Below are positions 7,606-13,741 of a stretch of DNA of 64,000 bases, in pieces. The stretch's first letter is position 1, and each line of letters starts with the position of its first letter. The translations under genes were made by a program, and so were the position numbers. Location: contig NC_014753.1 in the NCBI RefSeq assembly GCF_000183745.1, positions 62,001 to 126,000 of the forward strand, written 5' to 3'. The notes beneath the pieces are model-generated. The model was not told where the DNA came from. It worked only from the letters and a program-made list of their open reading frames with translations, and searched no databases. This stretch comes from Oceanithermus profundus DSM 14977. GTDB taxonomy: Bacteria > Deinococcota > Deinococci > Deinococcales > Marinithermaceae.

Positions 7606-9166
7606 CTAAGAGGTCTCCCCATTCCAGTGTGTCGCGGCCCTCGGCGTGCACGCGCGTTACCGCAAGCTGCACGAGCGTTCGCAAGTCGCGCCCCGAAAAG
7701 CCTTCCGTTCGGCTGGCCAGTTCGTTGTAGTCAACGTGCCCGAGGTTGCCCTTAATGCGCATGAGCAGCTTTTGCAGGATCTCGACCCGGTTCTCGTGGG
7801 TCGGCATCCCGATCGGGACGTCGCGCCCCAGGCGGCTGCGGAAGGCGGGGTCGATGAGGTCTGGGTGGTTGGTTGCGGCGAGAACGAAAACGTAGCGACG
7901 AGCGCTGTTCCTGGTGCCCTCGATCTCCTGGAGGAGCTGGTTGACCGCAGCGATCTGCTCCTGCCCCGCACCGTCGGAGCCGGTTTGGGTGCGGCTTCCC
8001 GCCACCGTTTCCGCCTCGTCGATGAAGACGATCGCGGGGGCGCTGGCTCGAGCCTCGGCGAAGGCCTTCTGGATCAGCTTGGCGCTTTCACCCACCCACA
8101 TGCTGCGGGCGTTTGCCGGGCTCAGGTTTACGAAATGCATGCCGGTGATCTCGGCGATCTTGCGCGCGATCGTCGTCTTCCCCGTTCCCGGCGGTCCCCA
8201 CAGGAGTGCGCCTTTGGGGGGGTCCATCTGCCAGGTCTGCCGAAAGCCCTCGGGGTCCGAGATCAAGACCGCGAGCTCGGCAACCGCTCGCAGCGTCTCG
8301 TCGGGAAGGACCAGCTCCTTCTTGAGCTCCGTGATCACGTCTTTGGTGGTCAGGCGCGCCTTGGAGTCTTGGGGCGAAGCGGCGTCGCCCGCTTCGGGTT
8401 GGTGGCCCTCCGCCGCCTGGCTCGAGTCTGCGGTGGCGTGTTCGGCGGACTGCTCCGTCGTCGCCTCGTGCGATTTGCGACGGGGGGCCTTCTTCTCGGC
8501 GGCTTTCGGCTCCCTCTTGGAGGCGACCTGGCGAGCCTCGACCATCTGGCCGACGGCCTGGAATGCGCCAAGGCGCCGGAGCGCCTCGAGGGCCATTAGG
8601 GCCGCGACGGCGATCGAAACGGTGGCCACGATGTTGGGGGGCGGAAGAGGAACGGTTAGCAGGTACACCGTAGGGGAGTGGGTGAACGCAAAGCGGACCA
8701 GGTCGGCAAGGTAGCCCACGTTCACGGTAAGGCTCGTAGGCCAGTTGAGAACCCCCGTGAGCACGTTGTATCCGAAGGCTGCGTAGGCAAGCGCGTAGGC
8801 CGCGAAGAGCTTCCACGACAGGTGCGCCCACCACTGCTCGTTGCGGACCGGCCACCAGGCGCCAGCGCGAAGAGAGTGCGGATTCCCCGCCTGTGCGTAG
8901 TAGCCTCGCACCCCCACCACGAAAGCCTCGGCGAGGTTTACCAAGCCCCAGATTGCTGGGACCATGACCGCGAGACGGAAAAGCATGGCGAAGGTGCGGG
9001 TGTCCTCCTTGACCGCCGAGCTAAAGGGCAAGAAGAAGTAGGTGACGAGCGCGCCCACCGTAAGCAGGCGGCCGAGGTCGGCGCCGATCCACGCTAGCGC
9101 GCGCCAGAGGAAGACCACTGGCGCGATCGTTACTGCGTAAACGAACTTCAACAAAGAGTCCCACAC
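7574..9166 (-). CDS. Membrane-anchored AAA+ ATPase (FtsH/ATAD-like AAA module, no protease)
   Basis: 530 aa. The N-terminal half carries about four to five hydrophobic segments (about residues 10-25, 35-50, 60-85, 115-140, 170-195). A charged Ala/Glu-rich linker (about 205-265) leads to a classical AAA domain: Walker A GPPGTGKT near 325, pore-like MWVGESAKL, Walker B IVFIDEAE near 380, then ATNHPDLIDPAFRSRLGR with the arginine finger. The module resembles FtsH and ATAD3/VPS4 types, but no HExxH protease follows, so it may be a membrane remodelling or unfolding ATPase. GTG start with GGAGG upstream. First gene of the unit with ardC-like and ssb. Confidence 0.85.
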   Translation of the reverse strand: MWDSLLKFVYAVTIAPVVFLWRALAWIGADLGRLLTVGALVTYFFLPFSSAVKEDTRTFAMLFRLAVMVPAIWGLVNLAEAFVVGVRGYYAQAGNPHSLRAGAWWPVRNEQWWAHLSWKLFAAYALAYAAFGYNVLTGVLNWPTSLTVNVGYLADLVRFAFTHSPTVYLLTVPLPPPNIVATVSIAVAALMALEALRRLGAFQAVGQMVEARQVASKREPKAAEKKAPRRKSHEATTEQSAEHATADSSQAAEGHQPEAGDAASPQDSKARLTTKDVITELKKELVLPDETLRAVAELAVLISDPEGFRQTWQMDPPKGALLWGPPGTGKTTIARKIAEITGMHFVNLSPANARSMWVGESAKLIQKAFAEARASAPAIVFIDEAETVAGSRTQTGSDGAGQEQIAAVNQLLQEIEGTRNSARRYVFVLAATNHPDLIDPAFRSRLGRDVPIGMPTHENRVEILQKLLMRIKGNLGHVDYNELASRTEGFSGRDLRTLVQLAVTRVHAEGRDTLEWGDLLDAVDEVFKNR

Positions 9167-9202
9167 GTTGGGTACCTCCTCTCCCCTATCGCGGTCGCTT
9201 CA

Positions 9203-9217
9203 GCGCACATTGTGCGC
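9203..9217. promoter_or_regulatory. GCGCACA-T-TGTGCGC palindrome in a divergent promoter region
   Basis: Perfect 7-bp arms around one base, between two divergent starts (9166 minus, 9252 plus). Its right arm runs into the CCCATT box of the plus promoter. Likely operator (inference). Confidence 0.5.
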
Positions 9218-9245
9218 CCATTATCCCAGGCCAGCGTACTAGCTT
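9217..9245 (+). promoter_or_regulatory. CCCATT-type leaderless promoter of the ParB-like gene
   Basis: CCCATT (9217-9222), 17 bp, TAGCTT (9240-9245), then 6 nt to the ATG at 9252. No ribosome site is possible, so the mRNA is predicted to be leaderless. Confidence 0.7.
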
Positions 9246-9251
9246 AGGGCC

Positions 9252-10226
9252 ATGCACGATGATGCCAAGAAGTTCGAGACGGTCGTCGTCGCCCTCGGCG
9301 ACCTCGAGCCCCCCTACCCTCGCGCAATCGACGAGAGGCGGGTGGAGCACCTCGTCGAGGACATCCGCGAGCATGGGCTCAAAGAGCCTCTCCTGATCAC
9401 CTCGGATTCGATACCGCCCGAGAAGTGGTATGTCGTCGATGGCCTTCACCGCCTGGAAGCGCTCAGGCGCTTGGGTTGGTCCACGACTCACGCAGTTTGG
9501 TCCCCGACGCTGGTTCCAGAAGACACCCGCGCTCGAATCCTTTGGCGCGGAAGGCCGCCTGAGGTCGAGCGCGTCTGGGTGTTGATTGTTCGTGCGGCGC
9601 GGTCCCTCGAGGTTCCAGCTGAAGAGGCTCACGGTTTTTTGTTCGACCTCATTCAGGCCCTGCAACGCGCGAAGAGTCTTTTCGGCGACGTTCCGGCCAA
9701 CGAGGCCGTCAGGCTGGCCCGGGCCGCACTTGAGGAAGTGGAAGGGGATGCCGCCCCCTTGAACTCGTCTCTTCACGAAGCCATAGCGCTGATCGGAAGC
9801 GACCGGGCGCAGATCACCTCGCTTCACCTTAGTGAAGCGGGCATCCCCGACTGGGCAGAGTTTCTTCACGGCCGCCTGCGGCTTCTCGTCTTGCCCACCT
9901 TGTTTTTGGAAAAAGCCGTCAGGAACGGCATTTCTTCCTCTATGTTGTTCGCTCTCAAAGCGGCGCATGACGGTGGCGCCCCCGACGCTCTCATCGAGGC
10001 GTATTTGGAGCATCCCACCGGCGAAAATCTAGAGCGGCTCGAGCCATGGCTCAGTGACGGGAAGGAAGGAAAACAGGAACCAGCGACTGCGCTCATCACC
10101 AAAACCAAGAAACTCGCGCGCCTTATCCGCAAGAGACTTCGCGACACCCAGGATCCCAGTTTGCTCAGCCGCCTAAGTGAGATCCTTACTGAGGCCGAGA
10201 AGATTCTCGAGGAGGCGACCGCCTGA
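9252..10226 (+). CDS. ParB-like N-terminal-domain DNA-binding protein (orphan)
   Basis: 324 aa. Residues about 10-85 form a ParB/Srx-type domain: LGDLEPPYPRAIDERRVEHLVEDIREHGLKEPLLI followed by the nucleotide-binding-like YVVDGLHRLEALRRLGW. The rest is helical with no recognised domain; the C-terminal 70 residues are Lys/Arg/Glu-rich. There is no cognate ParA beside it. It is the only plus-strand gene in the first 29 kb, and it is transcribed straight into the palindromic repeat array that begins at its stop codon, which suggests that those repeats are its binding sites (inference). Could be a second partition factor, a copy-number regulator or a KorB-like global regulator. Confidence 0.8.
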   Translation: MHDDAKKFETVVVALGDLEPPYPRAIDERRVEHLVEDIREHGLKEPLLITSDSIPPEKWYVVDGLHRLEALRRLGWSTTHAVWSPTLVPEDTRARILWRGRPPEVERVWVLIVRAARSLEVPAEEAHGFLFDLIQALQRAKSLFGDVPANEAVRLARAALEEVEGDAAPLNSSLHEAIALIGSDRAQITSLHLSEAGIPDWAEFLHGRLRLLVLPTLFLEKAVRNGISSSMLFALKAAHDGGAPDALIEAYLEHPTGENLERLEPWLSDGKEGKQEPATALITKTKKLARLIRKRLRDTQDPSLLSRLSEILTEAEKILEEATA

Positions 10227-10227
10227 C

Positions 10228-10477
10228 CAACCCAGGGGGGGTGACATGTATCACCCCCCCTCCTCCGACCACCGTTCAACCCAGGGGGGGGGTGACATGT
10301 ATCACCCCCCCCTCCTCCGACCACCGTTCAACCCAGGGGGGGTGACATGTATCACCCCCCCTCCTCCGACCACCGTTCAACCCAGGGGGGGTGACATGTA
10401 TCCACCCCCCCCTCCTCCGACCACCGTTCAACCCAGGGGGGGGGGGACATAGGTATGTCCCCCCCTAATCAACGTTA
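10228..10477. repeat. Tandem array of about five palindromic 49-52 bp repeats
   Basis: Units start at 10228, 10277, 10329, 10378 and 10429. Each begins CAACCCAG and holds a palindrome with arms of 7-9 G, TGA / TCA, and 7-8 C around a CATGTA core (10235-10260, 10284-10312, 10336-10361, and about 10385-10412 with one extra C). A conserved linker CTCCTCCGACCACCGTT follows. The fifth palindrome is different: G7-ACATA-GG-TATGT-C7, perfect over 12 bp (10440-10465). The differing periods come from homopolymer length. There are no unique spacers, so it is not CRISPR. Candidate centromere, iteron origin or regulatory array. Confidence 0.85.
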
Positions 10478-10493
10478 GGTGAACGGCAGGCGG

Positions 10494-10823
10494 CTACGCC
10501 GCCTGCGCCGCGCGCGCTTCGTACGTGCGCACTTCCCACCCCTCCGGGAGACTGAGCTTCAGGGCCTCCAGGAAGGGTACGGGCTTCTTCGTGAAATGCC
10601 GCCATTCTTCCCTCCTGGCGTCCCAGCCGAAACCGAGCGCCTTCAGCCGTTCGCGCACGGGGATGGCGCCTGCCTCCACGATGAAGAGCACCCCGCCCGA
10701 CACGCGCTCCACCCGCACGATGAGCAGTTGGCTGTACTCCTCTTCCTTGGCTCGGTGCGCGAAGAGGAACCGCCTCCTCGCACCCTCTTCCCGTTCTTGT
10801 CGGCTCTTCTTGGGCTTCTTCAT
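10494..10823 (-). CDS. Small hypothetical protein with LGFGWD...W motif
   Basis: 109 aa starting MKKPKKSRQER, with GGAGGTG 5 nt upstream of the ATG. A basic N-terminus precedes a compact alpha/beta region: SQLLIVRVERVSGGVLFIVEAG and LKALGFGWDARREEWRHF. The second resembles the short GxxWDxxxxxW motif of DUF5710-like domains found in plasmid DNA-processing proteins. Last gene of the small-gene cluster. Function unknown. Confidence 0.75.
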   Translation of the reverse strand: MKKPKKSRQEREEGARRRFLFAHRAKEEEYSQLLIVRVERVSGGVLFIVEAGAIPVRERLKALGFGWDARREEWRHFTKKPVPFLEALKLSLPEGWEVRTYEARAAQAA

Positions 10824-10847
10824 TGCACACCTCCACCGGGAGGAAGG

Positions 10848-10873
10848 CCCCACCCCGCGGCAGCGGGGTGGGG
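10848..10873 (-). promoter_or_regulatory. Leader hairpin before the 10494-10823 gene
   Basis: 11-bp stem CCCCACCCCGC, loop GGCA on the plus strand (UGCC in the transcript). No U-run follows. Confidence 0.7.
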
Positions 10874-10890
10874 GGACGCGTCTTGGAAAC

Positions 10891-11328
10891 CTAGGCCGCC
10901 TTCTGCTGCTGGCGCTCCCACACCACGCGCCCGTGCTCCGAGAGGAGCGCGTGCGCCTCGGCGTAGGAGAGCGAGGCCGGGTCGTCGTGCAGCCCCAGCT
11001 TCTCGATCTGGGCGATCTGCCCGGGCTTGGCCGGCGCGGTTGCGGCGAAGGCCTTGACCTGCTTCTGCATCTCACGGGCGTTCTCGGGGGTGATCTCGTC
11101 CACCCCGGGGAAGCCCACGCGCTTCGCGTAGGCCTTCAGCGCCGCGACGGCCTCCTCGCTCCAGGTCTTCTTGACCTCGGCGCGGGGCATGGCCAGCAGC
11201 TCGTTGTACTTGGCCTTGTAGGCCTTGCTCTTGCGGAAGTAGTCGCCGTTGGGCGCCAGCTTCACGCCGCGGCTCTTGGCGAGCTGCTTGAGGGCCTGGA
11301 TCTGGTTCTGGGTCACTTCGTTGTTCAT
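10891..11328 (-). CDS. Small hypothetical protein with PxQ...L..LG C-terminal module, copy 1
   Basis: 145 aa from MNNEVTQNQIQ; AAAGGAG lies 5-6 nt before the ATG. It is Lys/Ala-rich and helical (residues 1-90), then PGQIAQIEKLGLHDDPASLSYAEAHALL, a short Q...L..LG...S..EA..LL module that recurs in two other genes of this cluster. Such modules resemble the DUF3072-like segments of phage and plasmid proteins. Its coding sequence appears identical to 11837-12274, so two copies are made. Function unknown; a DNA- or protein-binding adaptor is one possibility. Confidence 0.8.
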   Translation of the reverse strand: MNNEVTQNQIQALKQLAKSRGVKLAPNGDYFRKSKAYKAKYNELLAMPRAEVKKTWSEEAVAALKAYAKRVGFPGVDEITPENAREMQKQVKAFAATAPAKPGQIAQIEKLGLHDDPASLSYAEAHALLSEHGRVVWERQQQKAA

Positions 11329-11376
11329 ACGCACTCCTTTCTCCCGGAGGCTCCCACCCCCGGACACTCACCAGCG

Positions 11377-11402
11377 CCCCACCCCGCGACAGCGGGGTGG
11401 GG
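11377..11402 (-). promoter_or_regulatory. Leader hairpin before the 10891-11328 gene
   Basis: 11-bp stem CCCCACCCCGC, loop GACA on the plus strand (UGUC in RNA). Ends shortly before the ribosome site. Confidence 0.7.
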
Positions 11403-11419
11403 GAGAGGGGCTTGGGGTC

Positions 11420-11770
11420 TTAGGCGACCTGCGCCTGAACGGCGGCCTGACCGGCATCCTTGGGGTTCCGGTGGATGACGAAATCCGACCAGACGGTCAG
11501 AGCCAGACCAGCCTCCTTCTGGCTCAGAGGCTCGTTCCACGGCCACCCCAGGCGCTTCAGCTCGGCCATCTGCTCGGGCGTCGCGGGCTGGAGGTCGGGC
11601 ACGACGGCGCTAAGCAGCGCCCGCGGGTAGAACTTGTTGGCCTTGGTGTCGAACACGGGCCGCACGACGTTTCCGTCCCGGATGAAAGCGACCGCGTGCC
11701 CGTCGCTGGTGTAGCGACGCACCAGCACCCCTTGGTCCAGATTCACTCCTACTTCCGTGCTTTTGTTCAT
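11420..11770 (-). CDS. Small hypothetical protein with PxQ...LK.LG module
   Basis: 116 aa from MNKSTEVGVNL, GGAGGTG 4 nt upstream. An N-terminal beta-rich region (VLVRRYTSDGHAVAFIRDGNVVRPVFDTKANKFY) is followed by TPEQMAELKRLGWPWNEPLSQKEAGLAL, the same Q...LK.LG...S..EA.LA layout as in the neighbouring genes. Lies between the two copies of the 602-bp repeat. Function unknown. Confidence 0.78.
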   Translation of the reverse strand: MNKSTEVGVNLDQGVLVRRYTSDGHAVAFIRDGNVVRPVFDTKANKFYPRALLSAVVPDLQPATPEQMAELKRLGWPWNEPLSQKEAGLALTVWSDFVIHRNPKDAGQAAVQAQVA

Positions 11771-11793
11771 GCACACCTCCACCGGGAGGAAGG

Positions 11794-11819
11794 CCCCACC
11801 CCGCGGCAGCGGGGTGGGG
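11794..11819 (-). promoter_or_regulatory. Leader hairpin before the 11420-11770 gene
   Basis: Copy of the 10848-10873 hairpin (loop UGCC in RNA) within the second repeat. Confidence 0.7.
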
Positions 11820-11836
11820 GGACGCGTCTTGGAAAC

Positions 11837-12274
11837 CTAGGCCGCCTTCTGCTGCTGGCGCTCCCACACCACGCGCCCGTGCTCCGAGAGGAGCGCGTGC
11901 GCCTCGGCGTAGGAGAGCGAGGCCGGGTCGTCGTGCAGCCCCAGCTTCTCGATCTGGGCGATCTGCCCGGGCTTGGCCGGCGCGGTTGCGGCGAAGGCCT
12001 TGACCTGCTTCTGCATCTCACGGGCGTTCTCGGGGGTGATCTCGTCCACCCCGGGGAAGCCCACGCGCTTCGCGTAGGCCTTCAGCGCCGCGACGGCCTC
12101 CTCGCTCCAGGTCTTCTTGACCTCGGCGCGGGGCATGGCCAGCAGCTCGTTGTACTTGGCCTTGTAGGCCTTGCTCTTGCGGAAGTAGTCGCCGTTGGGC
12201 GCCAGCTTCACGCCGCGGCTCTTGGCGAGCTGCTTGAGGGCCTGGATCTGGTTCTGGGTCACTTCGTTGTTCAT
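11837..12274 (-). CDS. Small hypothetical protein with PxQ...L..LG module, copy 2
   Basis: The same 145-aa protein as 10891-11328; the flanking DNA is identical as well. The start ATG at 12274 has AAAGGAG upstream. The lack of even silent differences points to a very recent duplication or ongoing gene conversion. See copy 1 for content. Confidence 0.8.
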   Translation of the reverse strand: MNNEVTQNQIQALKQLAKSRGVKLAPNGDYFRKSKAYKAKYNELLAMPRAEVKKTWSEEAVAALKAYAKRVGFPGVDEITPENAREMQKQVKAFAATAPAKPGQIAQIEKLGLHDDPASLSYAEAHALLSEHGRVVWERQQQKAA

Positions 12275-12322
12275 ACGCACTCCTTTCTCCCGGAGGCTCC
12301 CACCCCCGGACACTCACCAGCG

Positions 12323-12348
12323 CCCCACCCCGCGACAGCGGGGTGGGG
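12323..12348 (-). promoter_or_regulatory. Leader hairpin before the 11837-12274 gene
   Basis: Copy of the 11377-11402 hairpin (loop UGUC in RNA). Confidence 0.7.
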
Positions 12349-12365
12349 GAGAGGGGCTTGGGGTC

Positions 12366-12656
12366 TTAGGCCGCAGCGCGAACCGCCACCGGCCGGCGGG
12401 CTCGCCGGCGCTCGGCGCGCTTCGCCTGCACCTGCCGGGCGCGCACCGCGTCGCGGTACATGGCGAGCGCGAGGGCGAACCTCACCCCGCCCACGTCCGC
12501 GAGACCGCGGTAGAGCTCGAACCCGTCGTAGTGCGCCACCATCAGAGGCGGCACTCCGTCCTCGCCGCGCAGGGCTTCGGCGAGGACCTTTGGGTCGGCG
12601 TCCGGCCTCGCTTCGAGGACGAAGTCCTCGGTCTCGAAGGTCACGACCCGCCTCAT
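12366..12656 (-). CDS. Small hypothetical protein with basic C-terminus
   Basis: 96 aa from MRRVVTFETEDF, or 99 aa from a GTG at 12665. An alpha/beta N-terminus (VVTFETEDFVLEARPDAD, HYDGFELYRGLADVGGVRFALALAMYRDAV) ends in a strongly basic tail rich in RAERRRARR. The ATG overlaps the stop of an 8-codon upstream frame as ATGA, and that upstream frame carries the only good ribosome site, so translation looks coupled. Function unknown. Confidence 0.7.
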   Translation of the reverse strand: MRRVVTFETEDFVLEARPDADPKVLAEALRGEDGVPPLMVAHYDGFELYRGLADVGGVRFALALAMYRDAVRARQVQAKRAERRRARRPVAVRAAA

Positions 12657-12679
12657 CCGTTCCACCTCGTCTTCTTCAT
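12653..12679 (-). CDS. 8-aa leader peptide or mis-framed true start (MKKTRWNG)
   Basis: Encodes MKKTRWNG and stop. GGAGGTGCGG precedes its ATG with normal spacing, and its TGA overlaps the next ATG. Either it is a coupling peptide or one base is missing and it is the real N-terminus of the next gene. Confidence 0.4.
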   Translation of the reverse strand: MKKTRWNG

Positions 12680-12704
12680 CCGCACCTCCTTCGCTCTGGT
12701 CTCG

Positions 12705-12730
12705 CGCCGCGGGGCTGCCGCCCCGCGGCG
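12705..12730 (-). promoter_or_regulatory. Leader hairpin before the 12366-12656 gene
   Basis: 11-bp stem CGCCGCGGGGC with plus-strand loop TGCC. The loop is inverted compared with the other hairpins of the cluster. Confidence 0.65.
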
Positions 12731-12731
12731 G

Positions 12732-13214
12732 CTACGCGGCCTTGGCCTTGCGGCGCTCGGCCTGGATCGCGGCCAGAAGCCGCTTGGCCTCGTCCCGTGT
12801 CGCGGGCGTGGGCCCGTCGTAGCCGAAGTTGGCCAGGGCCTGGAGCTGACCCTGGGTGGGGGAGAGGTGGTTGCGCACCACGTTGACGTAGTAGGTCTGC
12901 CAGAACTCCAGCAGCCGGGTCGCGCCCTCCTCGGTCCGCGGCATGGGCCCCGGGTAGCGCAGGTTGCGGAGCTGCGTGAGCTGGCCCGGGCGCGCCGCGG
13001 GCCCGTCCCCGCGGTCGTGCACCTCGAGCACCGCCTCAGGGTCGAAGAAGGCCTCGGGGCCGGTGCTGAAGACCGCCCGCCGCTCCCCGCCCACGACCAC
13101 GTACCCCTCGTGGACCCCGTTGGGACGGGTCACGATCTCGTCGAAGTTGCCCGCGTCCACCATCGCGGCCAAGCCGCGAACGCGCTCGATCGCTTGCTTC
13201 TGAACCTCGTCCAT
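12732..13214 (-). CDS. Small hypothetical protein with two PxQ...L..LG modules
   Basis: 160 aa from MDEVQKQAIERV, with GGAGGTAGAC before the ATG. The N-terminal half has beta strands (EGYVVVGGERRAVFSTGPEAFF). Then come two tandem copies of the cluster's module: RPGQLTQLRNLRYPGPMPRTEEGATRLL and TQGQLQALANFGYDGPTPATRDEAKRLL, about 45 residues apart. The second is closest to the phage/plasmid consensus. A long upstream extension of the frame runs through the hairpin and is not coding. Function unknown. Confidence 0.78.
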   Translation of the reverse strand: MDEVQKQAIERVRGLAAMVDAGNFDEIVTRPNGVHEGYVVVGGERRAVFSTGPEAFFDPEAVLEVHDRGDGPAARPGQLTQLRNLRYPGPMPRTEEGATRLLEFWQTYYVNVVRNHLSPTQGQLQALANFGYDGPTPATRDEAKRLLAAIQAERRKAKAA

Positions 13215-13240
13215 GTCTACCTCCTTCGCCCCATGCACGC

Positions 13241-13264
13241 GCCCTCCCGCGACAGCGGGAGGGC
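13241..13264 (-). promoter_or_regulatory. Leader hairpin before the 12732-13214 gene
   Basis: 10-bp stem GCCCTCCCGC, plus-strand loop GACA. Confidence 0.7.
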
Positions 13265-13293
13265 GGCTTCCTCGACCTCGTGACCCTTCGAGC

Positions 13294-13467
13294 TCAGCGC
13301 TTGAACCCGAGGGGGTAGTCGTACTGGCTCGGGCGGCTGAAGGGCGGACGGAAGAGCCGCAAGGCCCACCGCGCGGCGCGCCAGATCGACCAGCCACCGT
13401 AGACGACCAGAATCGGGATGAAGAAGGCGCTCCCGAAGAACGCCATCGTGTACAGGAACTCCTTCAT
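13294..13467 (-). CDS. 57-aa single-pass membrane protein
   Basis: Starts MKEFLYTMAFFGSAF. One hydrophobic segment (residues about 4-26, FFGSAFFIPILVVYGGW) is followed by a basic stretch (RAARWALRLFR), so the N-terminus is probably outside. GAGGAGG lies 4-5 nt before the ATG, and the stop of the upstream gene is 19 nt away, so it belongs to the operon. Too small for function prediction; may anchor or regulate a neighbour. Confidence 0.7.
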   Translation of the reverse strand: MKEFLYTMAFFGSAFFIPILVVYGGWSIWRAARWALRLFRPPFSRPSQYDYPLGFKR

Positions 13468-13486
13468 CTCGCCTCCTCTCTCGGGG

Positions 13487-13741
13487 TTAGGCCCCCATGG
13501 CCTCGAGCCTGTGCAGCAAGCCTTCGAAGGACGGGCGGATCGCCCGCTCCTGGCGCGGGTTCACCCGGGCCAGCCCCTCGAGCGCCACCCGAACACGCTC
13601 TACGTCGCCGCGCTCAGGCATCAGCGCCGCCGCACCCGCGGCCTGGTACAGCCCGGCCAGCGCCTCGGCTTCACCCTTGAAGCCCCGCGCCGTGGCCCGG
13701 GCTTCGGCCGCGACCAGGTAGTCGAGCAACCTCACGTCCAC
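13487..13741 (-). CDS. Possible independent start of the C-terminal module of the ankyrin fusion
   Basis: 84 aa from GTG at 13741 (VDVRLLDYLVAAEARA...), same frame as the ankyrin gene. The GGAGGTG 5-6 nt upstream and the preceding hairpin match the other modules, so it may also be made alone. All-helical, function unknown. Confidence 0.5.
   Translation of the reverse strand: MDVRLLDYLVAAEARATARGFKGEAEALAGLYQAAGAAALMPERGDVERVRVALEGLARVNPRQERAIRPSFEGLLHRLEAMGA

Larger units (their letters stand above)
10824..11425. repeat. 602-bp direct repeat, copy 1
   Basis: Appears identical to 11770-12371 (offset 946 bp). It starts just after the ATG of the 10494-10823 gene and ends in the last codons of the next one, so it carries one whole gene plus both flanking hairpins. 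Confidence 0.9.
11770..12371. repeat. 602-bp direct repeat, copy 2
   Basis: Second copy of 10824-11425. Sequences diverge at once outside the boundaries (base 11769 versus 10823; 12372 versus 11426), as after a recent duplication or unequal crossover. Confidence 0.9.

Noticed and set aside
10228-10477. CRISPR array
   Set aside because: The repeat units abut with the same linker each time; there are no unique spacers and no cas genes.
10228-10477. G-quadruplex cluster
   Set aside because: G-tracts are about 40 nt apart and each faces a C-tract in the same palindrome, so hairpins or cruciforms are more likely.
10824-12371. Insertion sequence or MITE as the cause of the 602-bp repeat
   Set aside because: No transposase, terminal inverted repeats or target duplication; the duplicated piece is a resident gene module.
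11249-12886. A 545-codon plus-strand frame across the small-gene cluster
   Set aside because: Opposes several genes with good ribosome sites; it contains the same translated block as another antisense frame only because of the 602-bp repeat.
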